Positions 28,071-40,272 of a DNA stretch of 64,000 nt are shown here, one piece after another. A program made the translations under genes and the position numbers. The DNA comes from Epiperipatus broadwayi (Eukaryota > Onychophora > Udeonychophora > Euonychophora > Peripatidae): contig JAQFVV010000036.1 of NCBI GenBank assembly GCA_028023455.1, forward strand, positions 3,134,452 through 3,198,451. Direction: 5' to 3'. The notes beneath the pieces are model-generated. The model was given only the letters and a program-made list of their open reading frames with translations, had not been told where the DNA came from and ran no database searches. Positions within the stretch are counted from its first letter, which is position 1; every line of letters begins with the position of its first letter.

Positions 28071-28160
28071 GTCAAGCGTTGGTGGCCTAGCGGTTAGCAT
28101 GGCTGCCTTCAAGCAGCTGGCCCGGGTTCGTTTTGCGGTCAACGCTTTGACATATATATA
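28071..28160 (+). mobile_element. SINE from tRNA-Gly-like sequence
   Basis: GTCAAGCGTTGGTGGCCTAG start, anticodon arm GCTGC-CTTCAA-GCAGC (one base short in the loop), CCCGGGTTCG, then GTCAACGCTTTGACATATAT. GTCAA(G)CGTTG at the 5' end pairs with CAACGCTTTGAC at the 3' end, so the acceptor stem is extended beyond that of a mature tRNA. The 3' tail merges into TA repeats. Confidence 0.78.
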
Positions 28161-29609
28161 GATATATATGAACAGGACAGTACAAAAATAGTATTTAAAT
28201 AAAATGAATTATTATCCATTTATTAACCATCTTGGAATAAAATATAACAGATATATTGGCTCAACTGTATTTGCATATTAAAATTATTAAACATTTAAAT
28301 AAGCACACAATTTTTTTAACCTTTTGTTGAATATAAAATGCACTTTATAAGCTTCCTCTTTTTTAAAATCTAATAAGAGTTTACAGATGTAATAAAAGTA
28401 TTAAAAAATGTTAATCAAACTAAATTAAAACTTTAAAAGTAAATTATAACTTTGAAAAAAAATACAGTATTTACAACTTTTTTATGAACTCTATGAACTA
28501 GACTTTTATAACTCTATATTTTATCTACAAAAATAAAAGAAAATCAAACTTTTTTAAAAAGTGCATAAATCAATACAAGTTCTCCCAGAGTGGCATGCAT
28601 AAAAACCCCAATGTTCAGTTTTGGAACGGTGGTTGCTACATGCTTTAATCATTAACTGGCCTCATCATTTCTCACACATGCCTGCCTTATTACAAACTGT
28701 CATATCACTTACCCTAGAATTGAATAATTGAAATAAGTGCTTGTGCCATTGAGAGAGCACTTGTTCGTACAAACTCATTACACATTTTCTTAATTGTGTA
28801 ATCATAAGCAGTGAAGAAAACTTTGCTTAAACCATAAACTATTTGTTTTTTTAATTTTAAAAAAATGCAATGCTTTACAGCAGCAAAGTTGGTTATAAAT
28901 TTCAGCATTCCTCTGTGGTTTAAAGGATAATGAATAAAATTCTTAACCCTTGTCTCACGTAAGTTTATGAGGACAATATAATTTCAAAAATTGTTTTCGT
29001 AATATAAACCAAAGAAGTAATGAATTTATAAATACTAACGAAAAACCTTTTGAACAGATAACACACACATATAAATTGTGTGTATATATATTAGTTTATT
29101 TAAAATAAAACCAACAGATTTGCGGTTCGATTTCAAATAAGCTAAAATAAAGCACACTGATGCAAATAAATGTATTTTGGAAAATGACTATTTAAGCACC
29201 ATCTATATTAAATGCAATTCCGCATCAATTAATAAGCACATAAAAAATAAATATTTTTCATCAGTGGCAATGGATAATAAATTTAAACTATAAAAAAGGA
29301 CATATGTCTTTATTGGTTGGGTACTCATAAGAACCTTGAGTATCAGAGCCGTGAGTGCCATAATCAATCTTAAAACTTCCTGACCCCAAATTAGTTACTC
29401 TACCAACTGCACAGGGTAATTTAAAATGTTAAGTAAAAAAGTGAATATCTAATCTAAAACAGAAAAGATTTTGCTGTGACTACTCATTTTACATTCAGAA
29501 TTGCTTTTTTAATCTTTTGATGATATGTTTAATGTAAAAATTGCTGTTGTACAATTTCAGAATTTTTTTGCTATAAATTTAGTGCTACTTTAGTTTCTTT
29601 TAAATATAT
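28161..29609. other. AT-rich DNA, one possible decayed exon-like patch
   Basis: Mostly featureless. Around 28570-28930 base composition is more balanced, and a 64-codon minus-strand frame (28714-28908) ends at a stop followed by GGTAAGT. I recognise no domain in it, so it is not called as a gene. Confidence 0.35.
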
Positions 29610-29982
29610 TGAAATTTATTAATGTAAAGTTGTAATTATTTATTAATCGCATAGGAAGCATGTAAATACTTCTAGAGAAAGGCTTTAATCTTTATTATGT
29701 GTGCCTTGAACATTTATAATAAGACAAATAATATTTTTTTTTGATTATAGAGGGGCCTCGCAAACCTTGACACAAAATAAGATAGCCATTCTTGTCTTTA
29801 TAAAATCACTATCTTGTGTTGATGTTTGAGAGGTCCCTCTATAGTCAAAAAATGACATCGTTTGATCATTATAAATGTTCAAGGTGCATATGATAAAGAT
29901 TAAAGCCTTTCTCTAAAAGTATTTAAATACTTCCTATGTGTTTAATAAATAATCACAACTTTACATTAGTTTATATATTTCC
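29610..29982. mobile_element. Foldback (palindromic) element, about 370 bp
   Basis: Left arm 29610-29785 and right arm about 29808-29982 are reverse complements of each other over almost the whole length. Matching blocks are TGTAAAGTTG/CAACTTTACA, GAGAAAGGCTTTAATCTTTA and its complement, TTGAACATTTATAAT and its complement, and GACACAA...TTGTGTT near the centre. The loop is roughly 25 nt. No ORF is present. It is probably a MITE or foldback element. I could not define target duplications. Confidence 0.75.
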
Positions 29983-31223
29983 AGTATAAAGATCATAATA
30001 TTAATCCTTGTGTGGGTCACTTCTATATTGGCCAACTGAGGCAAAACTCAGAAACTTTTAATTGGCCAATTGACAAACTCTTTGATAAAAATATTTTCAT
30101 CTTTTAATATATATTAATTTATAGTTTTGTTTTCAAAACGTATATTAATTATTTGTAAAGTTAGGAAAGTAAATGAAAGTTTTTTCAAAAATATATTTTT
30201 ATTTGTATTTTATAGAAATATTCAAAAGTGGAAAAATAAAAAAAAAAAACATTACAAGCTTTTACAAGCAATGTAAGCATCATTTATATCCCTCCCAGAT
30301 TTAAACGTTATGAATTTTTTAAGAATTTTTTAGTAAAATCTTAGTGTTTTTCTAAAAATAATTATATTTTCAGCATTTTTTAACCAAAATACATTATGAT
30401 ATTTAAATAAATGCCAGAAAAATATTCTAAAACATTAATCTTTGTTTGAAAATTAAATAAACAGCTTGGGGCTCTTTAAACTCTTGACAGGAATGCTAAA
30501 TTATTGCTATTGCTGGTTTATTTTTCAATTTACAATCGTGTAAAGTATACAATTTTTTAATAAAACCTTACTACTTTTGTAAAATAACTATATTTTCAGC
30601 AGATTTTATGAAGATAATCTATAATATGTATGAAAAACAATTAAAAAACACTCTAAAACATATATTTTCATTTTCAGCTGTGAAAAAATATTTATCAAAA
30701 TCATCAGCCAATAAGCATCAAGAATGGATGGCCCAACCGATAAGAACTGGCCTTATTCAACACTCCTAATATTGATTTTTTACTTGTAAAATAATTCAAG
30801 AGAGGGCAGCATCTTACAGGACTTTTTCTAAAGTTTCCAACAAGTATATATATATGTCACCATAGCTCAAAAAATAGCCAGTTTAGAGTGATCCAAAGCT
30901 TTTGACCCAACAATGCATTGAACCCCACACAAGAATTAACTCATTGTAAATCGCAAGATTTTGTGTACGTTAATTTGTAAAGAAAATGGTGGACTTAAAA
31001 AGTGACACTCCCAAATCAAGATGCTTCAGATTGGCCTATATAAATGGGAATTTTGATTAAAGATAAGATGGTCATTCTTGTCTTTACATTTTATTATCTT
31101 GTGATTGATAATGAATATATTTGCAAAATAATCATACAACTTTATTTAATTCATTCAAAACTTTTTTCCCTAAAACAATTTTTTTCATTATTCCACTCTC
31201 ATGTAAATCTGTTTTAATTAATA
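29983..31223. other. AT-rich DNA with foldback-related pieces
   Basis: A 39-nt block at 31064-31102 resembles the loop region of the foldback element (29779-29816). Inverted CTTGTGTGGG / CCCACACAAG-type pieces occur near 30006 and 30934. No coding signal is seen. Confidence 0.4.
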
Positions 31224-32120
31224 GAAGACATTAAGACAGACCTCACAACAGCATCAGGTCTAAACATAAATACAGATCAAAATAAAGCTCTCAATAGTAT
31301 TAAATATCTAGACCTACAAGTGATGATGGAGGCTCATCGCTTCTGTTACAGAATGACCATCAAACCGATCAATGTTAAGGGCCAAATACACCACTCATCG
31401 AACACTCTATATACATATAAAATGGCTGGTCTGAAATTTTTCTTATACAGAAACGTGAATCTGGGCAGCTTTGAGGCTGATAAAAGGAAGAACATTGAGA
31501 TGTTCAGAAATTAACTAATAAGTGCAACATACAATAAGAGAGTGATCGAAAATATTATTAGGAATTTTGAAAACGGGCCCCATTCGACAACATAAACAGA
31601 ATAAACCCTGTATCTTGCTGCCATATATTAAAAATATACATAAAGATTTATACACAATCTTTAGTAATGATTCTATCTTGTGTTACCACTCTCCTCCCAA
31701 TTTCAACAGATGCATAAACAATACTAAGGACTACATCCCCCCAATACACGCCCAACATGCCGTTTACAAGATCACGTGTAGTAATAAAAATTGCCCGGCA
31801 GCATATTATGGAGAGACTAGAGCATCCATCCATACAAGACTTGCACAGCATGTATATGCATACAATAAGGCCTCAGCTGACCCATCCCACCCATCTATTT
31901 TTGTGCAGCGTGTAGTTTCTATGGGACACCAGTGCAGGCCAGACAAGCCTTGCATTATGTGCAGACAGCGGCACGAATTGCGAAGAAAAGTGAAAGAGGC
32001 ATGTTATATCATCTCTGATGTACATTCCATGAATAAAAAAGAGACATTTTATGCCATATCTAGGAAGTGGCAGATCTATATCTATTCCACCCTTTTTTTA
32101 TATATATTTAGTCCTCCCTA
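31224..32120 (+). pseudogene. Penelope-like element, RT end plus GIY-YIG nuclease
   Basis: The frame from 31224 gives DIKTDLTTASGLNINTDQNK and then ALNSIKYLDLQVMMEA. The Y-L-D-L block is the conserved thumb entry of Penelope-like RTs, and the frame runs to a stop at 31512-31514. It resumes as LISATYNKRVIENIIRNFEN and shifts frame near 31570. The following 184-codon frame (31567-32121) carries the GIY-YIG module: AVYKITC (residues 65-71), AYYGET (79-84), R85, R91 and H95, and EACYI at 144-148. A CxxxxC pair (C71, C76) lies within the module and further Cys residues follow at 123, 129 and 132. One stop and one frameshift make it inactive, but it is better preserved than the copy at 8701-9307 and belongs to a different lineage. 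Confidence 0.85.
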
Positions 32121-32230
32121 ATTTGCATAGTTTACTTCTTGAAAATGAAGGCTTAGACCTTTGAAAGCGCTCGAATAAATCGATAAAAAGTTTGTCATTC
32201 GTTTGATTTACGGTGATTACATATAAGTTA
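32121..32230 (+). other. 3' end of the Penelope-like element
   Basis: Sequence after the nuclease frame includes TTTGAAAGCGCTCGAATAAA. A related GAGCGCTTTCGA string occurs on the opposite strand at 42567-42578, marking another 3'-end remnant. Confidence 0.5.
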
Positions 32231-33690
32231 TACGTGTGTATTTTCATATTAACACAAATATTAGAGTTTACAAATATTTTTCTAACACACAGTTGAACGT
32301 TTAAATGTTAGAATAGTAATAGGGTAAATCAGTCTTGAACTAAACTGTTGTAAGGCAAACTTTTCTGATTCTCCTCTAAGTAAGAACGAAAGATAGATAA
32401 AGAATTACTCATCAAGTCAAATATACAGGGGGGTTGAACTCAGACTTTCACATGACCCTCAACTATCCATGCAATCTCATACTTTGACACACTTGATCAC
32501 ACACATGTTGAAAAAATAAATTAGAAAAAAAATTCATCAGGTCAAACTAACTTTCAGGTGTAAATGTGATTAATTCCAAACGACTTTATCAACCAGTAAC
32601 TGAAGAGCTATCAGGGTTATTTAAAAACTGACAGCTCGCAATAAAAATTCTAAATCGGTTTTAAAACCTAAAAATTTTTCAAAGTTCGTAGCCCAGATTC
32701 AGTCTTCAAAGTCATGGAAATTTTAAAGGATGTTCATTTCTATTTAGTAAATATATATTTTACTTGTATAATTTAGAATAGTATTAAAGTGGCAAATACC
32801 AACGCTTCGATTCACGGATTGTAATTTAATTGTATCATTTCATGTGAATCTTCATATAAATTCTAGAACAAAATATAATTATGTCAATCACTATAACTGT
32901 ATTTATCATGTATAAAAAAAATTGTAAGTGGAATAGAAAAATAAGCAATTAATTTATACATTAAAAAAGATATTCAATAATTTATAAAATTTCTGATTAA
33001 AATTTTTAATTTTAAGATTAATGGAAAAAATTATTTGAATCTTCTACCAAAAAAAAAAATTACTTTTAATAATATTAACGCTGAGCTATAATATTCCATT
33101 AAATCCCTGCTATGAAAAAAATTTATTACATTTTTCTCATATCAAAAGTAATATATAGATACATTATTTTCACTATGCTTCGAATGTAAAACCAAAGTAA
33201 TGCAATGGGGTCAGTCGAATGGCTATTACCTAAATAAAAAAAATTAAACATATATATAAAGTTTTATTCTGCTGTTTTATAAAATTCTTAACGAAGTTGT
33301 AATATAAGTTTAAAACTGAATCAAACTTTTTTTAATAAATATATGAATTATTAATATATAATTTCAAGTTATGACAAACAGTTAATATTGTTAACATCTT
33401 AGACTAATAACGAAAGATAGTCTCATATTAATAACGAGATTCAAGGCATTAATTCAATTTACTACATCACATAATGGACTACCGGCAGGCAGAATACCAT
33501 TAATCCAAATACCTGTTATTCAAAAACTTGTATTATGTAAATAATTTTCAAAATTAATATTTTCAGTAAATAATTAGTTTAAACAAATTTACATACAAAA
33601 TTAAAGGAATATATATATATTAATAAGTGCATAATACAGTGAGATGCTATGTTTATTTTTTGTCTATTTTAACAAATTTGAGTTTAAAAT
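32231..33690. other. AT-rich DNA with a family 4 fragment
   Basis: Apart from a minus-strand fragment of the family 4 hammerhead repeat at 32424-32560 (GTTGAACTCAGACTTTCACA, then CTGATGA on the minus strand near 32536), no feature is seen. Confidence 0.5.
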
Positions 33691-33700
33691 GAGGGAAATA

Positions 33701-33801
33701 GTCAAGCATTGGTGGCCTAGTGGTTAGCATAGTTGCCTTCAAAACTGCTGGCCCAGGTTCGCTTCCTAGTCAATGCATTTGACATATGAAAAAAAAAAAA
33801 A
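33701..33801 (+). mobile_element. SINE from tRNA-Gly-like sequence, with target duplication
   Basis: GTCAAGCATTGGTGGCCTAG start, GGTTAGCATAGTTGCC, CAGGTTCGCTTCCTAG, CAATGC, TTTGACATATG and poly(A). Flanks GAGGGAAATA (33691-33700) and AGAGGAAATA (33801-33810) form a target duplication with one difference. It is a close relative of the copies at 18508 and 28071. Confidence 0.85.
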
Positions 33802-33810
33802 GAGGAAATA

Positions 33811-35265
33811 AAATATCTACTCTTGAAATCGAAAAAAGTCATAACTTACAAAATAAATCCTGGTATCAAAAATTGTGAATTAATGGTATTATACTTCATG
33901 TATTTTGTAGATAAATATCATAATATAATATACAATACCAGATCTCCATTTTTGCAAGTCTTCTTATAAGTTCCAAATAGCAAATATTCTTATTCCTGTA
34001 TTTATTTAAAGTATGTTTTCTAAATTTACAAGTGCCATATTTTAAGCAAGCTTTCTTTAACTGCAACATTGTTTCAATAAATAAATCAATAATTAGTAAT
34101 CGTGTATTTATATCCACACATTTATTTACCATCAAATAATCATGTATCAAACATGGTTGCCTATAGTCTGGGATTAAAAAATATCTTAAGCTTATTTTAA
34201 AATATTATTTTGTATATACCGACATTAAGATTTATGTAATGAAGGTATTACATACTTTCTTTGGAAATGATAATTTAATTAATCCCAAATAATTAACGTG
34301 TTGCTTTTACATAATTGGGAAATATATACATAAATATATTATAATTTAAAATGCATTTAGTCAATTTTTATTTTGTATAAAGTTTCATAAATTGAATTAA
34401 ATATTTATATATTTTAGTCAATTATGTATAATTTCCATATTATTATAAATATACCAAAATAATTTTATGTACGATTTTAATTTGTTTACTTATGTTAAGA
34501 ATATTCAAGATTTGAAGTTAAACCTGTCATAAAAAAATTTTGGCTGATGAACAAATGCTGTTCAAAGCTATTAAAAATACATTTGGTATAATTTATATGT
34601 AATACATTAAAATATAATGTCTTATTTTTAAAATGATTTAAAATTTTTACAGTCGTTTTTAAAATTTGAAAATCTTTTAATACAGTTTCAGTTTTGAATA
34701 TTGTTATAATATCTGTATTACTTTAGTTATTTAATCTTTTTTCAGTTGTTACATGAATTTTTCATATTTTCTCTAAAATTCATTATACTGTCATTAATTT
34801 TATATTACCGAAATCAAATTTTGTATTACCATAATCAAATGATCAAATTTGTGTCTATAGTGAATTATGAAATATTTGATGTTCATTGTTTATTTTAGAA
34901 TTTTTGTGATATTTGAAAAGTTTAACGATTGAATAATTAACTATTTTAATTAAAACTCTAATAATTAGTTGTGTATATAATGAGATTATTTTAATCCTAT
35001 AAGTCTCTGGACTGCCATTGAATTCTTACAACTATAAAGAGAGAACATTTTTTCATAGTATTATAAGTTTAATCCAGATTATAGATGAAATATTACTATT
35101 TGATAAAATTCTGGTGATGTAGTAATTATCTGCTAGGCTGAATGAAATTACAGATTTTTAATATGAGATAATAATCAACTTATACCAAACTATTCAGCAA
35201 TCATAAACATTATTTTCAATCATTGTTAATCAACTGAAGATAAAATTCCGATTTTAATCTAGGCT
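33811..35265. other. AT-rich DNA, no gene seen
   Basis: No recognisable feature. An 84-codon minus-strand frame at 33896-34150 has no known motif. Confidence 0.5.
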
Positions 35266-35269
35266 TTTT

Positions 35270-35770
35270 AATTCTTAGCATGTTTTTTATATTTTGATCC
35301 TACAAATATCCTTATCTTATACATCCTTTTTTTTATAATCTCTTTTTTATAATCTTTTGGGGATCCGTTTTAGACTTTAATTGTCCAGATATTGTCATCT
35401 CTTTTAGTAACTTGATTAACCATTCTCCATTTCAGTTTCTTAATTTTTTAATGATATCATTGATACATGTTTGTTCTATCACCGTGCTTTCGATCTCTTT
35501 TTTACTTGCAGCGCTTCATATTTTATGAAGTCTCAAGTCTTTACATCAATCTATTATTAAGTCACAGATTTATAACTTAAACATTAGTAAAATACATTTA
35601 CTAAAACTTTTTTTTTCATGTACATTATTTCTACTGATCCATTCCAGTTTTAATTTTATGATTAATTCACGGATTATTTTTCATTTCTTTTAACAATATC
35701 GTATAGGTATTTATAATTATTAATCTTTTTAAAATTCATTCTGTTAATCGTTATTGCCATTCTTTGTTTG
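35270..35770 (-). pseudogene. RTE-like retrotransposon fragment, heavily decayed
   Basis: The DNA follows the minus-strand RTE-like fragment at 16195-17110. It shares AATCTTTTGG, CATTTCAGTTTCTTAA-type text, ATTTTATGATTAATTCA and GTATTTATAATTATTAAT-type text in the same order. No frame remains open. Confidence 0.5.
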
Positions 35771-36177
35771 ACAGTATTGTTTGATGAATTAATATCTAGG
35801 TGTTATTACTTGGTGGGTAAAAGTCTTAGTAATCTAACTTGGTGAGGTGATTTGTAATGCTGACTCTAAACAATAATGTGATAGGAATATAATCCAAGTT
35901 TTATTATTAATAAGATAGATGCCATACTTTTATAGCTACTGAATATGCAATTTATTACTTGTCTTTATAGTTAATGATTGTCAACATTAGCAGCCATTTA
36001 CAACTAACAATCGCCATTCTAATTCTAAAATAAAAACTAAATTAGAGATTAGTTTTGTAATGATTATATAAAACAGCCTGATGAAATACTAATATTTCCA
36101 TTTATATCATTTGTTTATTTTTTAATATTCTTAATTGATATTTTGAATTTTTTTTCCTATTAACTATAATATTTAAA

Positions 36178-36470
36178 TATAGGGGATTTGAACTCAGACT
36201 TTCAAGCAACCTTTAACTATCCACACTATCTTATACTACTAATACACATGATCACACAGATGTTGAAAAGATAAATAGTCACCAATAAGCGGATTTCGTG
36301 CTGAACCAAGCACGAATTACGCATATTGGTGATTATTTATCTTTGCTACATGTGTGTGGTCATATGTATCAATACTATGAGATAGTGTGGATAGTTGAAG
36401 GTTGCTTGACAGTCTGAGTTCAAATTTCCGATATTTACAATTAAGTTCCAGGTATAAGAATGCCTGTATT
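36178..36470. mobile_element. Family 4 repeat, inverted pair joined in stem II
   Basis: Left arm 36178-36290 (minus) and right arm about 36325-36440 (plus) are inverted copies of the region downstream of the family 4 ribozyme. At the centre the stem TTCGTGCT (36295-36302) / AGCACGAA (36309-36316) joins two 3' ribozyme halves, each with GAA and a TTGGT block. CTGATGA is absent on both sides. This is the same kind of junction as at 4456-4479 in family 1. Confidence 0.72.
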
Positions 36471-36479
36471 TCAAATCTT

Positions 36480-37734
36480 ATAATATTTAAAATATTTTAA
36501 TAATGTTTCTAATTGCATTATCCAGTGTAATCTATTTTTAGCGACATTCTCACAATACAAGCAATCAATATTACACTTTTAAAGAGTATTTGTGAAATTA
36601 AATGCCTGCTCGCTATAAAATACTTGTTTTGTTTTTATTTCTAGGAAATTTGTTACCGTTTATTTGTTTCATATAAAAATTGCAATAAAGATATAACTTT
36701 AAGAAAGGTTTTGGGCGTAAAATGCACTGAACCGTTTGTGTTTATTTAATTATAATTATATTCATAATTGCATTTTACATGATTTAATTAAATGCACAAA
36801 TATTTACTTTATAGACTGTAACTTTTAAAATTTAATTATTTGAAACCATTTGCTTTACTGAATTGTTTTATTATTGATTAATAATTGTTGTATTTTCATT
36901 TCAATTAGTAATTTGAAATACTAGGATGCTAGAATAAATTTTTTGTTAAGAGTTTGGAAATTATCAATGGCGTTGAGTAATTGTTGCTACTTGCGTATAA
37001 TGGAATTATTTGTTGCTCAGGAGATCATATGATATTTGAACATCGGAAGGATAGGTTGAGTTGTTCTCAAATCCATCAGTTTATAATTTCTTTAAATTAT
37101 ATACACTAATTGGTTAGTGTAATATCTTAATGTCTTGTAATTTCAATGTGCTTTACTTATTAGATATATTTATATATTCAAATTCATTGAAAGTAGTAAA
37201 CATTTAGATAATACCAATCCATACCAATAACAATCAACAATCTCAATCTATTGCCATGGCAACATCCTGTTAACCTTTATTTATGGACTAATATGTTTAT
37301 ATAGACACTAAAAATTGCAACTTGATCACAGAGAGTTAAATTATATAAAAGAAAACTACATGCACATTAAATGTGTGAAACAGAATAAATATATTACGAA
37401 ATATTTAGTGTATTTTTAGTGCAATACACAAGATTCATAAAATCAATTTTCATGAAAGGGGGAAAATTCATTAATTAATAATTAAAATTCCAGAATATGC
37501 TCAATTGCAACCTGCTAAATCAAAAATTACATAATTTGCATAGAATTTTACATATTAGTTAACATTTTTTAAAACTTTATAGCAGTTGTTTGTTACAAAT
37601 GTGATCAACGGAACTGATTGTTAATATTTTATAATATATTTATTCTGTTTCACATGTTAACATTTAAACCACTAAAACATCTCATGACTATCATTTTTTT
37701 ATGCATAAACAAGCATTTAAAACAGTTGCAACGC
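36480..37734. other. AT-rich DNA, no gene seen
   Basis: No recognisable feature. Confidence 0.5.
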
Positions 37735-37895
37735 TCCCCATACAACAGTGCTTATCACTGATGAAGACTGCAAGCTAGAAACTAGTCTGGAAATATTGGA
37801 TGAGTAGGCACTAGATAGGGATTTTTTATGCACAAATCTAGCATTTATTGATTACTCTGGCTTGCACTAGATGGCAGTATTGTATGGAGCTGCTA
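37735..37895 (+). mobile_element. Hammerhead-like repeat, family 2
   Basis: It carries the ribozyme-like sequence at 37752-37793 and the following unit text (TTGGATGAGTAGGCACTAGA, TAGGGATTTTTTATGCAC, CATTTATTGATTACTCTGG, CTTGCACTAGATGGCAG). No ORF. Confidence 0.7.
37752..37793 (+). ncRNA. Hammerhead-like, family 2
   Basis: CTGATGA (37758-37764), short stem II region (37765-37777), GAAA (37778-37781), palindromic stem III ACTAGT (37781-37786), C17 (37787), TGGAAA (37788-37793). Stem I pairs in five of six positions with TTATCA. Stem II is weak, with an A-A apposition at its base as in the other family 2 copies, so activity is uncertain. Confidence 0.6.
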
Positions 37896-38264
37896 CCATT
37901 TTTACATTGACATTTAATTTACTTGTTTTTGTTATTTACAATTTATATACAGAGTTTATTTTATACATAGCTATGACTGCAGTAAAATAAAAATATTTAC
38001 GATATGTAATCAAGATTTTAGTTATTAAAGTAAGACATGACCTATTAATAAAGGTAAAACATTTTCTGATATTGTAGTTATATTTTTTATTTTATTAAAA
38101 ACATAGACAACAACATTAATTAAAATAAGTTATTTATCATTTTAATAATAAAAGAAAAAAATAATAAATTAGAAGGCTGAAGAAATTATTATATTGATTA
38201 CAAGTATAATGAGAAAACAATTAATAAAGGAAGCCACATAAAACTGTGTATATACATATTTATT

Positions 38265-38620
38265 AATGATCGCTAGATGGAGCTTTGCCAATAGCTCACT
38301 AACAAGCTTTGTTTACATAAATGCTGAGAGAGATAGAATTCAATATCTCTTTCATTGTCTCCAACCTTTAGACCATGGTTTCGAGCTAGTTGGCCCATAT
38401 CAGTAAAGAGTAGGAAGACTAGAAACTAGATCTAAATACCAACTCTACAATCAGCATTTATGAAACACATTTCTATCAGCTTGAAAGCATGAATTTTTCA
38501 GATACATAAATATCTTCAAATCCAGTCAAACAAACTAGATAGCTATATGGGTCTGAATTCAGTTCAGTTTCACCATATAGTAAAAGCCTCTGCAATCTAT
38601 ATCATTATAGATTTCTTTTA
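38265..38620 (-). mobile_element. Hammerhead-like repeat, family 3
   Basis: A divergent relative of family 1: beyond the ribozyme it keeps the ATATGGGTCTGAATTCAGTT block and the ATCTTCAAATCCAG block in the same order as the unit at 59450-59515. No ORF. Confidence 0.6.
38365..38409 (-). ncRNA. Hammerhead, family 3, core mutated
   Basis: On the minus strand, stem I TCTTTA/TAAAGG pairs at all six positions although both strands differ from family 1. Stem II GGGC-6 nt-GCTC includes one G-U pair. GAAA and an 8-nt palindromic stem III ACCATGGT follow. The core reads CTGATAT, altering G8 and A9, so this copy should be inactive. Confidence 0.65.
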
Positions 38621-39234
38621 TATTTCGCTAATTGTTAACAACACTATAAAAAAAACCATACTGAATGTTCCAGCCAAAAGATAAATTCTTGATAGTCTCA
38701 TATGTACTCAATTTTGCCATTGTATGTATAGATTCAAAATCATAAAATATATGGTTAATAAGTTGTGTTTTTCTTCTTCCATATAAGTTGGAGGCTGCTA
38801 AGTTTCGTTCCTGAAGCAGGTAGGTGAATTTCTAAATCTATTGAGAAGACATCAGTAGTTTCATCAGCAAAATATCTAGCAAGATTGAACCCATTTGGAT
38901 TTACTGTTGATTTATAAAAATAAATATAAGACCAATATAAAAATTAATGAAAATCACCATATATAAAGTACATTTAAAAAACAAAATATTAAAATTAATA
39001 GCAAAATATTTTTAAAAAGTTATAAGATAAAAGCCTCCAAGCATTAAAGTTCCATCTGCAGCACAATATTAAAAAATTATTTTATATCTTGGTGCTCATG
39101 AAAGTACCAGATGCAGTGTTTGTTTTGTGTTTTACTATGTTGAGAAGATAATTTTTTTTTAACCAGCATAATATATGTCAGCAAAATAACTAATGTGATC
39201 TATAATTTTTTAATTAGCTAGTAAAAAAAGATTG

Positions 39235-39470
39235 GTTGTAAAAACAGGCAAAACTCTCCATACAGTAATACCATTCAGTGCAAGCCAGAGTAATCAATGG
39301 ATGCCAGAAGGCTTGTGCATAAAATCCCTGTCTAGTGCCTACTCATCCAACATCCCCAGACTAGTTTCTGGTTTGTGGCCTTCATCAGAGAGGAGCCTTG
39401 GATTTGAGAGCACTGCACCTAGATCTTAGGATCTAATGCAACCCTCCAGCAGCCATCTTTTATCTCTACT
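39235..39470 (-). mobile_element. Hammerhead-like repeat, family 2
   Basis: Minus-strand copy with text shared with the copies at 7820-8140 and 37735-37895 (GGATGCCAGAAGGCTTGTGC, CTACTCATCCAACATCC, GATCTAATGCAACCCTCCAG on the plus strand). It carries a ribozyme-like core. Confidence 0.7.
39353..39394 (-). ncRNA. Hammerhead-like, family 2, near-complete
   Basis: On the minus strand: TCCTCT, CTGATGA (39382-39388), stem II of about two pairs with an A-A apposition at its base, GAAA (39365-39368), ACTAGT as stem III, C17, then TGGGGA (39353-39358). Stem I pairs except for a T-T apposition next to the core. All core bases are kept, but the helices are weaker than in family 1. Confidence 0.65.
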
Positions 39471-40152
39471 TAACTACAAAACTATGAGAATAAAATTGAG
39501 CAAGCATAAGAAATGACGATCATGTGAAGATTGGTTGTATTTAAGATATAGTTTAATAAATGTATATGCATATGATTAACCTATTAAATTATTGATCCAT
39601 TTGAATTTTATTTTATTAGAATTATTGGAAAATAAAAATCTTCTAAGTTTAACTGTTAACTATATTAAAATTAGCAGTAACTGGATTAGTGAATTTTTTT
39701 AAAATTAAACATACAGGAAGAAAGTTGTTTGCTCATAATAAATAGAAAAAAGAGATTTTATAAAAATTGCCAGAAAATAATGAAATAGTTATTGCTCAGG
39801 AGATCATGTGACCTTTCAGCTGACAGATTGCTTTGAGTCTATTATTCAACCACTACAATATGAAGTACAGGATATAAAAGCCATTATTTTTATTGGAATA
39901 TTAAATACTATAATTAAACACATTTTCCTTTAATGTTTTTTTTATTATTGTGTTGTTTACCAAATGCTTCACTTGGATAGACATCTTTTTTAGGTTTGTC
40001 TTTACTTGTTTGAATTATTGAAGAAATAAAATAAAATTAAACCATGAAAAAAGACTATTGAACAGTCAAAACAGAGAAAAAATTAATAGTAAAAAGATCA
40101 TTGAATACAAAAATGTAAAATTATAATTTTAAACAATAAAATATACACTAGC

Positions 40153-40261
40153 GTCAAGTGTTGGTAGTCAAGTGATAAGCACAGTTGCCTTACAAGCAGT
40201 TGTCTCAGGTTTGTGGGTTCACTTTCCGGCCGATGCTTTGACACATGCAAAAAAAAAAAAG
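40153..40261 (+). mobile_element. tRNA-derived SINE with 11-bp target duplication
   Basis: GTCAAGTGTTGGTAGTCAAG start, CTTACAAGCAGTTG arm, GTGGGTTCACTTTCCGGCCG B-box region, CTTTGACACATGC and poly(A). Target duplication TATACACTAGC at 40142-40152 and 40262-40272 is exact. Confidence 0.9.
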
Positions 40262-40272
40262 TATACACTAGC

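Noticed and set aside
28714-28908. Host exon on the minus strand next to a GGTAAGT string
   Set aside because: The frame ends in a stop before the donor-like string, the protein has no recognisable domain, and no matching partner exon was seen.
34530-34570. CTGATGA followed by a possible stem (GAACA/TGTTC) as a hammerhead
   Set aside because: No GAAA after the stem and no pairing for stem I; chance occurrence.
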